NCBI GenBank assembly: GCA_937991535.1
Contig: CALKHN010000003.1
Location: 62,001 to 126,000 of the forward strand
Origin: an uncultured Sphingobacteriales bacterium
GTDB taxonomy: Bacteria; Bacteroidota; Bacteroidia; Chitinophagales; Chitinophagaceae
Length of the DNA stretch: 64,000 nt
Direction: 5' to 3'
Positions 45,368 to 54,439 of the stretch are shown here, piece by piece. The notes under the pieces are model-generated. The model was not told the origin of the DNA. It worked only from the letters and a program-made list of their open reading frames with translations, and ran no database searches. The position numbers and the translations under genes were made by a program. Position 1 is the stretch's first letter. Each line of letters opens with the position of its first letter.

Positions 45368-47257
45368 ATGAAACAGCTATTTCAATTTGTCTTTTTATTG
45401 CTGTTGTGCAATACACTGGCTGCCCAAAAAATTACCCTGATAAAAAAAGGCAAATCTGCCTACAATATCGTGATGCCTGAAAAAGCTACCCTGACAGAGA
45501 TCCAGGCGGCCAAAGTGCTGCAGGATTATTTGTTCAGGATCACGGGCGTGAGTTTACCGGTAGTTGCTGATAATGTAAAAAGCACAGCTTCCGAAATTTT
45601 GATTGGCCATGTAAACAGGCCGGAACAAAATGAAATAGATTATACTAAGTTAAAGCAAGACGGCTTATTAATTAAAACCGACAACAATAAATTAATCTTA
45701 ACAGGAGGCGATAAAAAAGGAGTGATATACAGTGTGTATACCTTCCTGGAAAAATACCTGGGCTGCCGAAAATATACATCAGATTTTACGCTGGTACCCA
45801 CCCGGAAAACGATAAAACTTGCTCCGGTAAATGATATGCAGTTGCCGGCTTTCACCTTCAGGGAAACCTATTATAACGATGTGTACGATCCGGAGTTTAT
45901 GAACTGGCATAAACTGCATTCCTTTGAAGGCAGAGGCGGCGATAAAACGCAGTGGGGATATTGGGTACATACGTTTCACAGCTTGCTCGATCCCAAAGAA
46001 TACGGCGACGCACACCCGGAATATTTCAGCTTCTACGATGGCAAAAGGCATGCGGGTATCATCCCCTCGTGGGATGGTTCCAGTTACCAGCCCGAAGCAC
46101 AGTTGTGTTTAACCAATCCGGATGTGCTGGAGATCGTATGTAAAAACCTGCAAAAAGCAATTGACAAAAAGCCGGAAGCACTGTACTGGTCGGTAAGCCA
46201 AAACGACAACGTGAATTATTGCCGTTGCGATAACTGTGCCGCGTTGGATAAAAAGTATGCTGCCTTTGCACCGGAGGAAAAACTACTTTCTACGCATGGC
46301 GGAGAAAAATACCCTGCATTAGGTTCAGGTTCAATTATCGCTTTTGTGAATAAGGTGGCAGAGCGCTTTCCCGATAAAATTATTTCAACGCTGGCTTACC
46401 AGTACTCACGTACTCCGCCTAAAGACATTATACCCCGCAAGAATGTAAACATCATGCTGTGTAGTATTGAAAGCTCCCGCAACGATCCGATGACAATTGG
46501 CGACAAGGCCTTTAGTGAGGATCTGGCAGGTTGGGGAAAACTTACGGATAATATACTGGTGTGGGATTATGTAATTCGTTTTTCACACCTGTTCGCTCCG
46601 TTTCCCAATTTGCGTGTATTGCAGCCGAACGTTCAGTTTCTCAGGAACAATAATGTATCTGCATTGTTTGAACAGGGCAATATCCAGTCGGGTGGCGATT
46701 TTGCTCCGTTAAGAGCTTATATGATCGCTAAAATGCTATGGAACCCCGATATTGATATTGAGAAAGAGAAAAATGAATTTATTGATGCCTATTACGGACC
46801 AGCCGCTCCGTATATAAAGCAATATATAAAGCTGCTGCATGATAACAATCAATCCGGTAAAGGCGTGAAGATGTCTATATTTGGCTCGCCTGTGCAGGAA
46901 AAAGAAAGCTTTTTATCGGAAAATTTAATTGCGGAATACAATCAAATTTTCGACAGGGCAGAGCAGAAGGTGAAAAACAGACCGGAGTATCTGGTGAGGG
47001 TTAAATCTGCGCGTCTTCCTGTATACTATGCCATGCTTGAAATAGCAAGAGCGGTTAAAACCGGGAGCAGGGGTGCATTTGTTACAGGAGACAATGGCGC
47101 TTTGGTTCCCAATCCCAAAATCGTGAACATATTGTATGAGTTCGCTTATCACTGTGCACGCACCAAAGTAAGCAGAACCGCGGAATGGCATACGCCGCCT
47201 AAAGAATACCTGGAAAAATACATTGCATTTTTGCAAGAGCCACCAGTTAATAAATAG
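45368..47257 (+). CDS. Secreted DUF4838-family protein
   Basis: 629 residues with signal peptide MKQLFQFVFLLLLCNTLAAQ. N-terminal GH20b/GH67-like alpha/beta domain (about 25-150, AAKVLQDYLFRITGVSLPVVAD, VNRPEQNEIDY, GVIYSVYTFLEKYLGCRKY), then a DUF4838 TIM-barrel-like region with YWSVSQNDNVNYCRCDNCAALD, ending in a helical domain. DUF4838 proteins occur in PULs and resemble alpha-glucuronidases in fold; catalytic activity unproven. Good fit with a side-chain-trimming role here. Confidence 0.8.
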   Translation: MKQLFQFVFLLLLCNTLAAQKITLIKKGKSAYNIVMPEKATLTEIQAAKVLQDYLFRITGVSLPVVADNVKSTASEILIGHVNRPEQNEIDYTKLKQDGLLIKTDNNKLILTGGDKKGVIYSVYTFLEKYLGCRKYTSDFTLVPTRKTIKLAPVNDMQLPAFTFRETYYNDVYDPEFMNWHKLHSFEGRGGDKTQWGYWVHTFHSLLDPKEYGDAHPEYFSFYDGKRHAGIIPSWDGSSYQPEAQLCLTNPDVLEIVCKNLQKAIDKKPEALYWSVSQNDNVNYCRCDNCAALDKKYAAFAPEEKLLSTHGGEKYPALGSGSIIAFVNKVAERFPDKIISTLAYQYSRTPPKDIIPRKNVNIMLCSIESSRNDPMTIGDKAFSEDLAGWGKLTDNILVWDYVIRFSHLFAPFPNLRVLQPNVQFLRNNNVSALFEQGNIQSGGDFAPLRAYMIAKMLWNPDIDIEKEKNEFIDAYYGPAAPYIKQYIKLLHDNNQSGKGVKMSIFGSPVQEKESFLSENLIAEYNQIFDRAEQKVKNRPEYLVRVKSARLPVYYAMLEIARAVKTGSRGAFVTGDNGALVPNPKIVNILYEFAYHCARTKVSRTAEWHTPPKEYLEKYIAFLQEPPVNK

Positions 47258-47635
47258 CCTATTAATCCGTTGTATGTTTTGTTCTATCTTAAACAATGCC
47301 TGCGACAGTATTGTGTGTTCAGAAATGAAAAAGGAGCAGTGGACTGAAGTTGAATAATATACGGTAGCACAATGGCCACATCAGGGAACCAACCGGAAAA
47401 CGGGGGGTATTCCCTGCCCGTCCCCGTCCGTACCGGAACGCCAGCCCGACTGAAGTCATTCATGCGGGGTTACTTTTTTTCCGCAAAAAAAGTAACCAAC
47501 AACTGCACAAACAAAATGTTACGTAAGTCACCAAAAAATTGACATAAAATAATTTGAATCAAAAAATCGCATTTGCGTTTACCTTCCCTTTTTTATTATA
47601 AAATCTGGTAATCTTGTAACTAAAATAAGTATAGC
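47258..47635. other. 378-bp gap with hairpin element
   Basis: No gene. Contains a GC-rich stretch with TGCCCGTCCCCGTCCG (about 47417) and the perfect hairpin 47468-47497; the rest is A/T-rich leader of the next gene. Confidence 0.6.
47468..47497. terminator. Perfect 13-bp stem hairpin
   Basis: GGTTACTTTTTTT and AAAAAAAGTAACC are exact reverse complements around CCGC. Symmetric T/A runs allow termination in either direction. The wording resembles a widespread GGTTAC...GTAACC intergenic element of Bacteroidota. Confidence 0.6.
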
Positions 47636-50473
47636 GTGAAAAGAAATATTTTTAAATCGCCGCTTTTATTTTTTGTGGCATTTCAATGCAGTAGCGCTAC
47701 GGGTATTGGTCAGTCTCTGAATGTTGACGCGATTCCGCTTTACGACAAAGCACAGCTTCGCAGCAAAACCGACTGGCTGGTAACCGGCAGTACACAGCAA
47801 TCCGCAGTATACAAAACGCACGAAGGTCATATGGCGCTCAGCAACGGTTTAATATCAAGAACTTTCACTCTTTCCCCCAATGGCGCAACCATAGGATTGG
47901 ATAACTTAGTTACCAATGAAGCACTGGTTCGGGCGGTATCGCCGGAAGCCGTGCTCTGGATAAACGGACATGAAATAAAAGCCGGTGGGTTAACGGGACA
48001 GCCCATTGGCAACTACCTCTTACCCGAATGGATACCCGAAATGAAAGCCGATCCGTACAGTTTAAAACTGGTATCTTATACTACTTCACCCATCAAAGCG
48101 CGTTTTGAATGGAACCGGCGTACAGAATGGTCATCGCAGCAATTGCCCTGGCCGCCCAAAGGGATAGAAGTTGCATTTATCTACAAAGCCGATGAAACCA
48201 TCATTCACCATTTCCAAAACCTTACTGCCGGAGACGCGCAAAGAGTGGTTTTACTGAAAGATGATTTTGTTACACTGTCGCCTGAATGGAATATCGCTAC
48301 CGTTAATGCGGCTGCAAATGCATTTAATAACGAAGGCAAGGCGGGTGAAATGATGGCTCCGGCAAATGCTGTTGTATTTGGCGAACGGGCTTTGCCTGCC
48401 GGTACCAAAGTGATCATCTGTAAACTGAATACCGGTACGGACCAAAGCAGCGGATATGGCCCCGGCATAGCGTTGCAGTTTGAAGATGAGCAATCATCCA
48501 AATTCTATCTTTCGCCCCGCGACAAAAAGTTTGGAATATTTCATGATGGCAAAAGTCAAAGCTTCGAAGGCTTTGATCCCGGTAAATCATATTTTTTGAA
48601 GACACTGCTGGCTACGGGTAAAATGATATGCAGCGTATCTGCCGATGGCAAAAATTATACAACACTTGCTGAACTTCCGCTTAACAGCTTTCCTACGCAT
48701 ATGCGTGTAGGTAAGACCGACCCCCGTGGCGGTAAAGCGGTGCGTGGCGAAGCCGGTGTAACAGGGCGTAGCAAAATAGAGCAGGTATTGCTGCTGGGTG
48801 CACCCGGCGAAACGCATGCGGATTTTGATTTCTTGCAGGGATTAACGGTAAAAGTGCACTATGAGTTGTATGATGGATTGCCCCTGCTGAGCAAATGGGT
48901 AAGCGTGGAAAACAACAGCAGGCGGGAAATTATAGTAAATAACATTAAAAGCGAACACCTGGCAGTTACAGAGGCAGAAAGCGCTGTGGAGCACAAGCAG
49001 CGGTGGGAGCTGCCCCCCATATTTACAGAAAGCGATTTTGCCTTCGGCTCCATGTCGCCCAATGCGGCGCAAAACGCCTGTGTAGAATGGCAAACCGATC
49101 CTTCCTATACCACGCAGGTAAACTATGCATTGCAAACACCGTCGCTGCTGGTATGTATGCCCAAAACCGGCATGGGGCAGGAACTTGCGCCCGGTACATC
49201 TTTTGAAAGCATGCGGCTGTGGGAATTAGTGTACGACAGCTACGACCGGGAACGAAGAGGGCTGAGCGAAAGAAAGCTGTACCGTACCATCGCACCGTGG
49301 GTAACCGAAAATCCCATCATCATGCACGTAAGCAGCGCAGCAGACGAGCCTGTTAAAAAAGCAATTGATCAGTGTGCGGAAGTAGGCTTTGAAATGGTGA
49401 TCATGACTTTTGGCAGCGGTTTCAATATCGAAGATACGGCGCAGCACAACCTGCAGCGCATGAAAGCACTGAAGGAGTATGCAAAATCCAGGGGTGTGGC
49501 GCTTGGTGGCTATTCCCTGCTGGCCAGCCGTTCCGTCAACGCAGCAAATGATGTGGTAATGCCGGAAGGCATGAAGCCTGCTTTTGGAAGTTCGCCCTGC
49601 TTAGAAAGCAAATGGGGGCAGGAATATTTTAAAAAGCTATACCATTTTTATGAAACCACGGGGCAGGACCTGCTGGAACATGATGGTTCCTATCCCGGTG
49701 ATGTTTGCGCGTCTGCTGATCATCCCGGGCACAGGGGGCTGGAAGATTCGCGCTGGAAACAGTTCCGGGAAATTCAGCAATTTTACCAGTGGTGCCGGAG
49801 TAAAGGCATATACCTGAACGTACCCGACTGGTACTTCTTAAACGGCAGCACTAAAATAGCGATGGGTTACCGCGAAACCAACTGGTCGTTGCCACGGGAA
49901 CTGCAGGAAATTATTGAACGCCAGAATATATACGATGGCGCCTGGGAAAAGGCGCCTTCCATGGGCTGGATGTTTGTGCCACTGGTGCAATACCACGGTG
50001 GTGGCGCTGCGGCTACTATAGAACCGCTCAAGGAACACCTGCCGCATTATGAACAACGGCTGGCCAATTTGTTTGGAGCGGGTGTGCAGGCCTGTTACCG
50101 CGGTCCGCAATTATACGATGCGCCTCAAACAAAAGCACTGGTAAAAAAATGGGTTGATTTTTACAAAAAGCACAGAAGAATATTAGATGCTGATATTATT
50201 CACCTGCGCAGGCCAGATGGCAGGGACTATGACGCCATACTGCATGCCGATCCGCATGGCAAAGAAAAAGGCTTATTGATGGTTTACAACCCGCTGAATG
50301 AATCCATTACCAGGGAAATTGAGTTGGACCTGTATTATACCGGATTAAAAAACCGGGCTATAATGAGTGAAAACGATGGAGTGGCAAAAAAAATAACGTT
50401 GAACGGTACTAAGCTGAACTTACGGGTAACCATACCTGCCAAAAGCCAGCAATGGTTTGTGTTTACGCCATAA
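47636..50473 (+). CDS. Secreted alpha-galactosidase-like glycoside hydrolase with embedded jelly-roll domain
   Basis: 945 residues, GTG start (47636); signal peptide MKRNIFKSPLLFFVAFQCSSATGIGQ. N-terminal beta-sandwich with THEGHMALSNGLISRTFTL as in GH36/GH97-like enzymes; residues about 220-395 form an inserted LamG/DUF1349-like jelly roll (SKFYLSPRDKKFGIFHDG, GKSYFLKTLLATGKMICSVS); a TIM barrel follows (about 560-850) with MTFGSGFNIED, GGYSLLASRS, LLEHDGSYPGDVCAS and YLNVPDWYFLNGS; a C-terminal beta domain ends in SQQWFVFTP. The Asp in EHDGSYPGD or VPDW is a likely catalytic residue. Substrate probably an alpha-galactoside or related. Confidence 0.75.
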   Translation: MKRNIFKSPLLFFVAFQCSSATGIGQSLNVDAIPLYDKAQLRSKTDWLVTGSTQQSAVYKTHEGHMALSNGLISRTFTLSPNGATIGLDNLVTNEALVRAVSPEAVLWINGHEIKAGGLTGQPIGNYLLPEWIPEMKADPYSLKLVSYTTSPIKARFEWNRRTEWSSQQLPWPPKGIEVAFIYKADETIIHHFQNLTAGDAQRVVLLKDDFVTLSPEWNIATVNAAANAFNNEGKAGEMMAPANAVVFGERALPAGTKVIICKLNTGTDQSSGYGPGIALQFEDEQSSKFYLSPRDKKFGIFHDGKSQSFEGFDPGKSYFLKTLLATGKMICSVSADGKNYTTLAELPLNSFPTHMRVGKTDPRGGKAVRGEAGVTGRSKIEQVLLLGAPGETHADFDFLQGLTVKVHYELYDGLPLLSKWVSVENNSRREIIVNNIKSEHLAVTEAESAVEHKQRWELPPIFTESDFAFGSMSPNAAQNACVEWQTDPSYTTQVNYALQTPSLLVCMPKTGMGQELAPGTSFESMRLWELVYDSYDRERRGLSERKLYRTIAPWVTENPIIMHVSSAADEPVKKAIDQCAEVGFEMVIMTFGSGFNIEDTAQHNLQRMKALKEYAKSRGVALGGYSLLASRSVNAANDVVMPEGMKPAFGSSPCLESKWGQEYFKKLYHFYETTGQDLLEHDGSYPGDVCASADHPGHRGLEDSRWKQFREIQQFYQWCRSKGIYLNVPDWYFLNGSTKIAMGYRETNWSLPRELQEIIERQNIYDGAWEKAPSMGWMFVPLVQYHGGGAAATIEPLKEHLPHYEQRLANLFGAGVQACYRGPQLYDAPQTKALVKKWVDFYKKHRRILDADIIHLRRPDGRDYDAILHADPHGKEKGLLMVYNPLNESITREIELDLYYTGLKNRAIMSENDGVAKKITLNGTKLNLRVTIPAKSQQWFVFTP

Positions 50474-50476
50474 CAA

Positions 50477-50537
50477 CGGAGTTCCGTCCTGCGCCCCGGT
50501 TCTTGTTTCACGAACGGGAACCGGGTATGCAACTCCG
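50477..50537 (+). terminator. Nested hairpin after the alpha-galactosidase-like gene
   Basis: Outer arms CGGAGTT (50477-50483) and AACTCCG (50531-50537) enclose inner arms CCCGGTTC (50495-50502) and GAACCGGG (50518-50525). Starts 4 bp after the stop codon. No T run, so a structured transcript end or REP-like element. Confidence 0.5.
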
Positions 50538-50689
50538 GGTATTCGGATCTGAATTAAAAATAAACCTCCAAAGATTTTTCAGATTATGGAATATCGTTCA
50601 TTGGAGTTTGCCCCGTCAATCGCCTGCCCTGATTTCTTAAGGAATTTAAACGGATGCTTTGTATATTGAGAATCATTTACCCCGTTGCA

Positions 50690-50717
50690 ACTACAAACGA
50701 TAAATTATAAACTACAA
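50690..50717. repeat. Heptamer tract in the leader of the oxidoreductase gene
   Basis: ACTACAA, ACGATAA, ATTATAA, ACTACAA; ends 6 bp before the ATG at 50724. Same family as 13952-14000. Confidence 0.75.
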
Positions 50718-50723
50718 ATAAAA

Positions 50724-52139
50724 ATGTCATCACGCAGAAAATTTATTAAGTCGGCTGCATTGGCTTCCGCCGGCATTGCTGTTGGAAACTTTAGTGCTAC
50801 AGCAAAAAGTTATAACCGGATCATTGGCGCCAATAAAAAAGTGAATCTTGCCTGTATTGGTATTGGTAACCGGGGCGGCGAGATCCTTAATGCCCTGCAT
50901 GGCACTGATCTGGCTAATATTGTAGCGCTTTGCGACATAGATATGGGCGCGCCGCACACGCAAAAGAATATTGATAAATTTCCGGCAGCAAAAAGGTTTC
51001 AGGATTTCCGCGAAATGTTCGATAAGGCAGGCAATGAAATAGAAGCGGTTTCTGTCGGCGTGCCCGACTTCTCCCATTTCCCCATCACCATGATGGCTAT
51101 GGGGCTGGGCAAACATGTGTATGTTGAAAAGCCCATGGCCCGTACTTTTTATGAGATAGAACTGATGATGGCGGCTGCAAAAAAATACAATAAAGTGGTA
51201 ACGCAAATGGGCAACCAGGGCCATTCGGAAGCCAATTATTTTCAGTTTAAAGCATGGAAAGATGCCGGCATTATAAAAGATGTTACCGCAATTACGGCAC
51301 ATATGAATGCTGCACGACGCTGGCATGGATGGGACCCGCACATTCAAAAATTTCCGGCAGCGGAGCCTGTTCCCGCTACGCTGGACTGGAACAATTGGCT
51401 GGCTGCTGCACAACACCACGATTACAATAAAGATTATCATCTCGGGCAATGGCGCTGCTGGTACGATTTTGGTATGGGCGCCCTGGGCGATTGGGGAGCA
51501 CATATTTTGGATACAGCGCACCAGTTTTTAGAACTCGGTTTGCCAAACGAAATCAGCGCGCTCAAAGCCGAAGGACACAACGATTATTTTTATCCGATGT
51601 CTACAACGCTCCTGTTTAAATTTCCAAAACGCAGGAACATGCCGGCAGTAGACATTACCTGGTACGATGGTGTGAATAATGTTCCTGCTGTGCCCGAAGG
51701 ATATGGCATATCGGAGCTGGATCCCAATATTCCTCCTGCAAGCAATGGAAAAATTCAACCGGCCAAACTTAATCCCGGCAAAATTATATACAGTAAGGAA
51801 CTGACCTTTAAAGGCGGTTCACATGGCAGCACTTTATCCATTATTCCGGAAGAGAAAGCAAAGGCAATGGTCTCCCAACTACCGGAAGTGCCCAAAAGTA
51901 CCTCAAACCATTTTGCGAACTTTTTGCTGGCATGCAGTGGGTCAGAAAAAACACGTTCTCCGTTTGAAATTGCCGGGCCGCTCAGCCAGGTATTTTCATT
52001 GGGCGTAATGGCGCAGCGGCTCAATACGCAAATACTATTTGACCGGGAAACAAAGCGCATTACCAACAACCGTTTTGCCGACGCCATGCTAACGGGTACG
52101 CCTCCGCGCAAAGGGTGGGAGCAGTATTATAAGTTATAG
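50724..52139 (+). CDS. Tat-exported Gfo/Idh/MocA-family oxidoreductase
   Basis: 471 residues from ATG 50724. Twin-arginine signal SSRRKFIKSAALASAGIAVG, so folded and cofactor-loaded before export to the periplasm. NAD(P)-binding Rossmann domain with VNLACIGIGNRGGEILNAL and the family EKP motif (HVYVEKPMA), then an alpha/beta dimerisation domain. Exported members act as sugar oxidoreductases or as GH109-type NAD-dependent glycosidases; the WGAHILDTAHQF segment (Asp/His pair) is the catalytic region in such enzymes. Context supports action on a sugar released by the PUL enzymes. The frame extends upstream through the repeat tract, which I reject as coding. Confidence 0.88.
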   Translation: MSSRRKFIKSAALASAGIAVGNFSATAKSYNRIIGANKKVNLACIGIGNRGGEILNALHGTDLANIVALCDIDMGAPHTQKNIDKFPAAKRFQDFREMFDKAGNEIEAVSVGVPDFSHFPITMMAMGLGKHVYVEKPMARTFYEIELMMAAAKKYNKVVTQMGNQGHSEANYFQFKAWKDAGIIKDVTAITAHMNAARRWHGWDPHIQKFPAAEPVPATLDWNNWLAAAQHHDYNKDYHLGQWRCWYDFGMGALGDWGAHILDTAHQFLELGLPNEISALKAEGHNDYFYPMSTTLLFKFPKRRNMPAVDITWYDGVNNVPAVPEGYGISELDPNIPPASNGKIQPAKLNPGKIIYSKELTFKGGSHGSTLSIIPEEKAKAMVSQLPEVPKSTSNHFANFLLACSGSEKTRSPFEIAGPLSQVFSLGVMAQRLNTQILFDRETKRITNNRFADAMLTGTPPRKGWEQYYKL

Positions 52140-52152
52140 GTGTGGAAAACAA

Positions 52153-52175
52153 CTGGTACGTGCCGGCCGAACCAG
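52153..52175. repeat. REP-type hairpin left of the transposase remnant
   Basis: CTGGT (52153-52157) pairs with ACCAG (52171-52175) around ACGTGCCGGCCGA. The shared start AACTGGTACGTG also begins the right-hand element at 52596. Confidence 0.6.
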
Positions 52176-52249
52176 GGTTTCAGTAAATTCATAATCTGAA
52201 ATTTAATACATTCGCCGATGCATTATTTTGAAGAACACCGCAGTCCTGC

Positions 52250-52584
52250 ATGGAACCAGGAAAGATATATTTCCGGACAGCTACCATTAATAATTGGCAT
52301 AAACTATTAGCCGGTGATGTAACAAAAGAAATTATTACAGGCTCTCTTTCCACGTTGTCAGTAAGAAAAAAAATTACGAGTTCCGGCAGCGTGGTCCGTT
52401 AGCGTTTGAGCTTACACAGAAGAAAACCGCTATGCAAAAACTGCAATATTTACACGATAATTCATTGGCAGAACACTGGCAATTAACGGATGATCCTGCT
52501 AAATACTACTATTCATCAGCGAAATATTACGAAACGGGTATTGATGATTTTGGGTTTTTGAATAATATGCTGGATATAATTTAA
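52250..52584 (+). pseudogene. Decayed REP-associated tyrosine transposase (RAYT)
   Basis: Two fragments in different frames. 52250-52402 encodes an N-terminal piece (MEPGKIYFRTATINNWHKLL...) that looks like the beginning of Bacteroidota RAYT proteins; about 52363-52584 encodes the C-terminal piece (NYEFRQRGPLAFELTQKK, MQKLQYLHDNSLAEHW, KYYYSSAKYYETGIDDFGFL), typical of the end of these transposases. The central part with the HUH motif and catalytic Tyr is missing, and the usual FWQRD is FRQRG, so the gene is dead: internal deletion plus frameshift. About 105 codons remain of some 180. Flanked by two REP-type hairpins. Confidence 0.75.
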
Positions 52585-52597
52585 GAATGGAAAGGAA

Positions 52598-52621
52598 CTG
52601 GTACGTGGGGACAGGTACCAG
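52598..52621. repeat. REP-type hairpin right of the transposase remnant
   Basis: CTGGTAC (52598-52604) pairs exactly with GTACCAG (52615-52621) around GTGGGGACAG. Partner of the element at 52153. Confidence 0.65.
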
Positions 52622-52828
52622 GGCAATAATGCCGTGTTATTTGCGGCTCCGCTTCATATCATGATCGGCATTCTTTATCAATTCTTGCATCGCGGTTTAT
52701 TAAATGGACTAAGAAGCGAAATGATTGTGGTACAGGGGGAGGCGGTGGTCGGAAAAACGGCCGGAGGCGTTCGTTTTTTCTTGATCTTTTTGTATCAAGA
52801 CAAAAAGAAAAGAATGAAAAAATCATCT

Positions 52829-54163
52829 TCACTTTTCCATACCTTTCAAAACAATATATGGGCACGCCACTGTAGTAAGATAAACCGGTCCCTGGGTACG
52901 GGAAGTTGTTGTAATGCATTCAAAAGGACCTCCAAAAGAAGCGCCCTTGCGGTAATCCGTTTCTCTTAAATGGGTAATATATTCCTTTATTAACTGTTGG
53001 GCATAAGCGCTGTTTACTTTGGCGAGGGAAAAGGCTACCCAGCCAGTGGGCGTTCCCCAATAGGCGCCATTCTGGTATTGGTTTTTGGGAACCAAAGATT
53101 TTTGCCAGGCGGTTTCGGTATTGTAATCCTCTGTGGTTATGATATGACGAATATTGCCTTTATAGGCCAGTGTGCCGCTTTTATATGCATTGGCAAGATG
53201 CCGGCATGCTTTTAAGGCATCTTCTCCTTCAAGAATATCTAAATAAATAGCCAAAGACGTAGCCCACACGTCCGGCTGGTTGCTTTTTGCGGTTGAAGCC
53301 AGCAACATCCCGTCTTTATTTAAGAAAATTACAGGCAGCACTTTTTTTATGGATTGGGCAATTTGTTCATAGTGGTCTGCTTTGGTTTTATTTCCTGAAA
53401 AAGTAAAGATGCTGGAGAGATCCTTTGCGGCAACATATTTTAATATAGACGGATAACACAGATCGCCTGTAATTTCAATTACATCCCGGAAACCAAAATC
53501 AACACCCCTGAAAGCCTCATTGGTACACACGATATGATTGTCTTTTCGCGAAGGAGGTACTGCAAAGGCCATTTCAAGCCGGTCAATCAGCCGTATTCCA
53601 TTTATTTCTTTTAACAGTGTTTTCTTATCGGCTGTTGCTTTAATATAATGGTTCGCCATCCGTATAAAAAAGAACTGGTCGCAATAGGGCGGGACCATAC
53701 CAAACGCCTTCACACCTTGTTCTTCCACATCGTAGGTTCCCGGAAAATAAATCGGCAGGCTGTTATCAATGCGGATATGATCGGCGATGGCCCCCAATGG
53801 TATCATGCTCCCTCCTTTGGTGATCCAGGCTTGATCGCATTGTGTTGAAGCGGTTAACAGCAGCATGTGTTTTTGTTCTTCTTTTTTCACAAAGCCCGTT
53901 TCAAGCGACATGGCATAATCTCTTATCCAGAAAGCGGGATAAGTATCCCTTCCGCCGGGTCTGATCAGTGTGCCACCGGTTTCATTGGACCCAAATGACG
54001 GAATACTTTGGTGAGGATAAATACGCGAGCTATCCATTACTGCTTTTGTAATATTTTCCAGGAATGAAAGATCGTCTTTGCTAATGATGCCGGCTGTTTG
54101 CTGCCCAAACAATAGACCGGAATAAAATATATTCAGGAAGAGTAAGATCCAGCGTCCTTTCAT
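52829..54163 (-). CDS. Secreted six-hairpin ((alpha/alpha)6-barrel) glycosidase-like protein
   Basis: 444 residues with signal peptide MKGRWILLFLNIFYSGLLFGQ. Helical-repeat protein with GGRDTYPAFWIRDYAMSLETGF, FFFIRMANHYIK, DVWATSLAIYLDILEGEDA and GAYWGTPTGWVAFSLAKVNSAYAQQL, the WxRD and GxYW/TGW patterns seen in amylo-glucosidase/GH-clan six-hairpin enzymes. I cannot assign a GH family. It is the only enzyme of the locus on the minus strand, convergent with the RAYT remnant. Confidence 0.65.
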   Translation of the reverse strand: MKGRWILLFLNIFYSGLLFGQQTAGIISKDDLSFLENITKAVMDSSRIYPHQSIPSFGSNETGGTLIRPGGRDTYPAFWIRDYAMSLETGFVKKEEQKHMLLLTASTQCDQAWITKGGSMIPLGAIADHIRIDNSLPIYFPGTYDVEEQGVKAFGMVPPYCDQFFFIRMANHYIKATADKKTLLKEINGIRLIDRLEMAFAVPPSRKDNHIVCTNEAFRGVDFGFRDVIEITGDLCYPSILKYVAAKDLSSIFTFSGNKTKADHYEQIAQSIKKVLPVIFLNKDGMLLASTAKSNQPDVWATSLAIYLDILEGEDALKACRHLANAYKSGTLAYKGNIRHIITTEDYNTETAWQKSLVPKNQYQNGAYWGTPTGWVAFSLAKVNSAYAQQLIKEYITHLRETDYRKGASFGGPFECITTTSRTQGPVYLTTVACPYIVLKGMEK

Positions 54164-54439
54164 TTTTTATAAAATCTTGTAGTGCGAAGATGTATTATTT
54201 TTAGCAGAAATGTTCAACCAATCAGCCATTGCTCCGATTTGAGCCATAGGGATTTTCTTTTACTATGGCATAAGAGTGAATTTGAAATAAGCGTAGCCGG
54301 TGGAAAAATAAATGCAGCAATGTTAGTATGGCCGTCAGGGTTTAACCTCTTTGCTGTATATGATAAAGGGGTGTTGCATACGTTATGCGCATTATAAGCG
54401 TTTGGAAATATGACGGGCATCTTGAATGCGGCTTGAAAA
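54164..54439. other. 276-bp divergent intergenic region
   Basis: No gene, repeat or -7 box stands out. It separates the minus-strand glycosidase gene from the kinase gene. Confidence 0.4.

Larger units (their letters stand above)
52140..52828. other. 689-bp region: REP-RAYT remnant and spacer
   Basis: Besides the transposase remnant and hairpins, 52634-52828 holds no gene; CTTGAT (52780-52785) and ATCAAG (52794-52799) form a small inverted repeat near the end of the convergent minus-strand gene. Confidence 0.55.

Noticed and set aside
52634..52969. 111-codon plus-strand frame near the RAYT remnant
   Set aside because: Second half is antisense to the six-hairpin gene and the first half shows no protein-like pattern.
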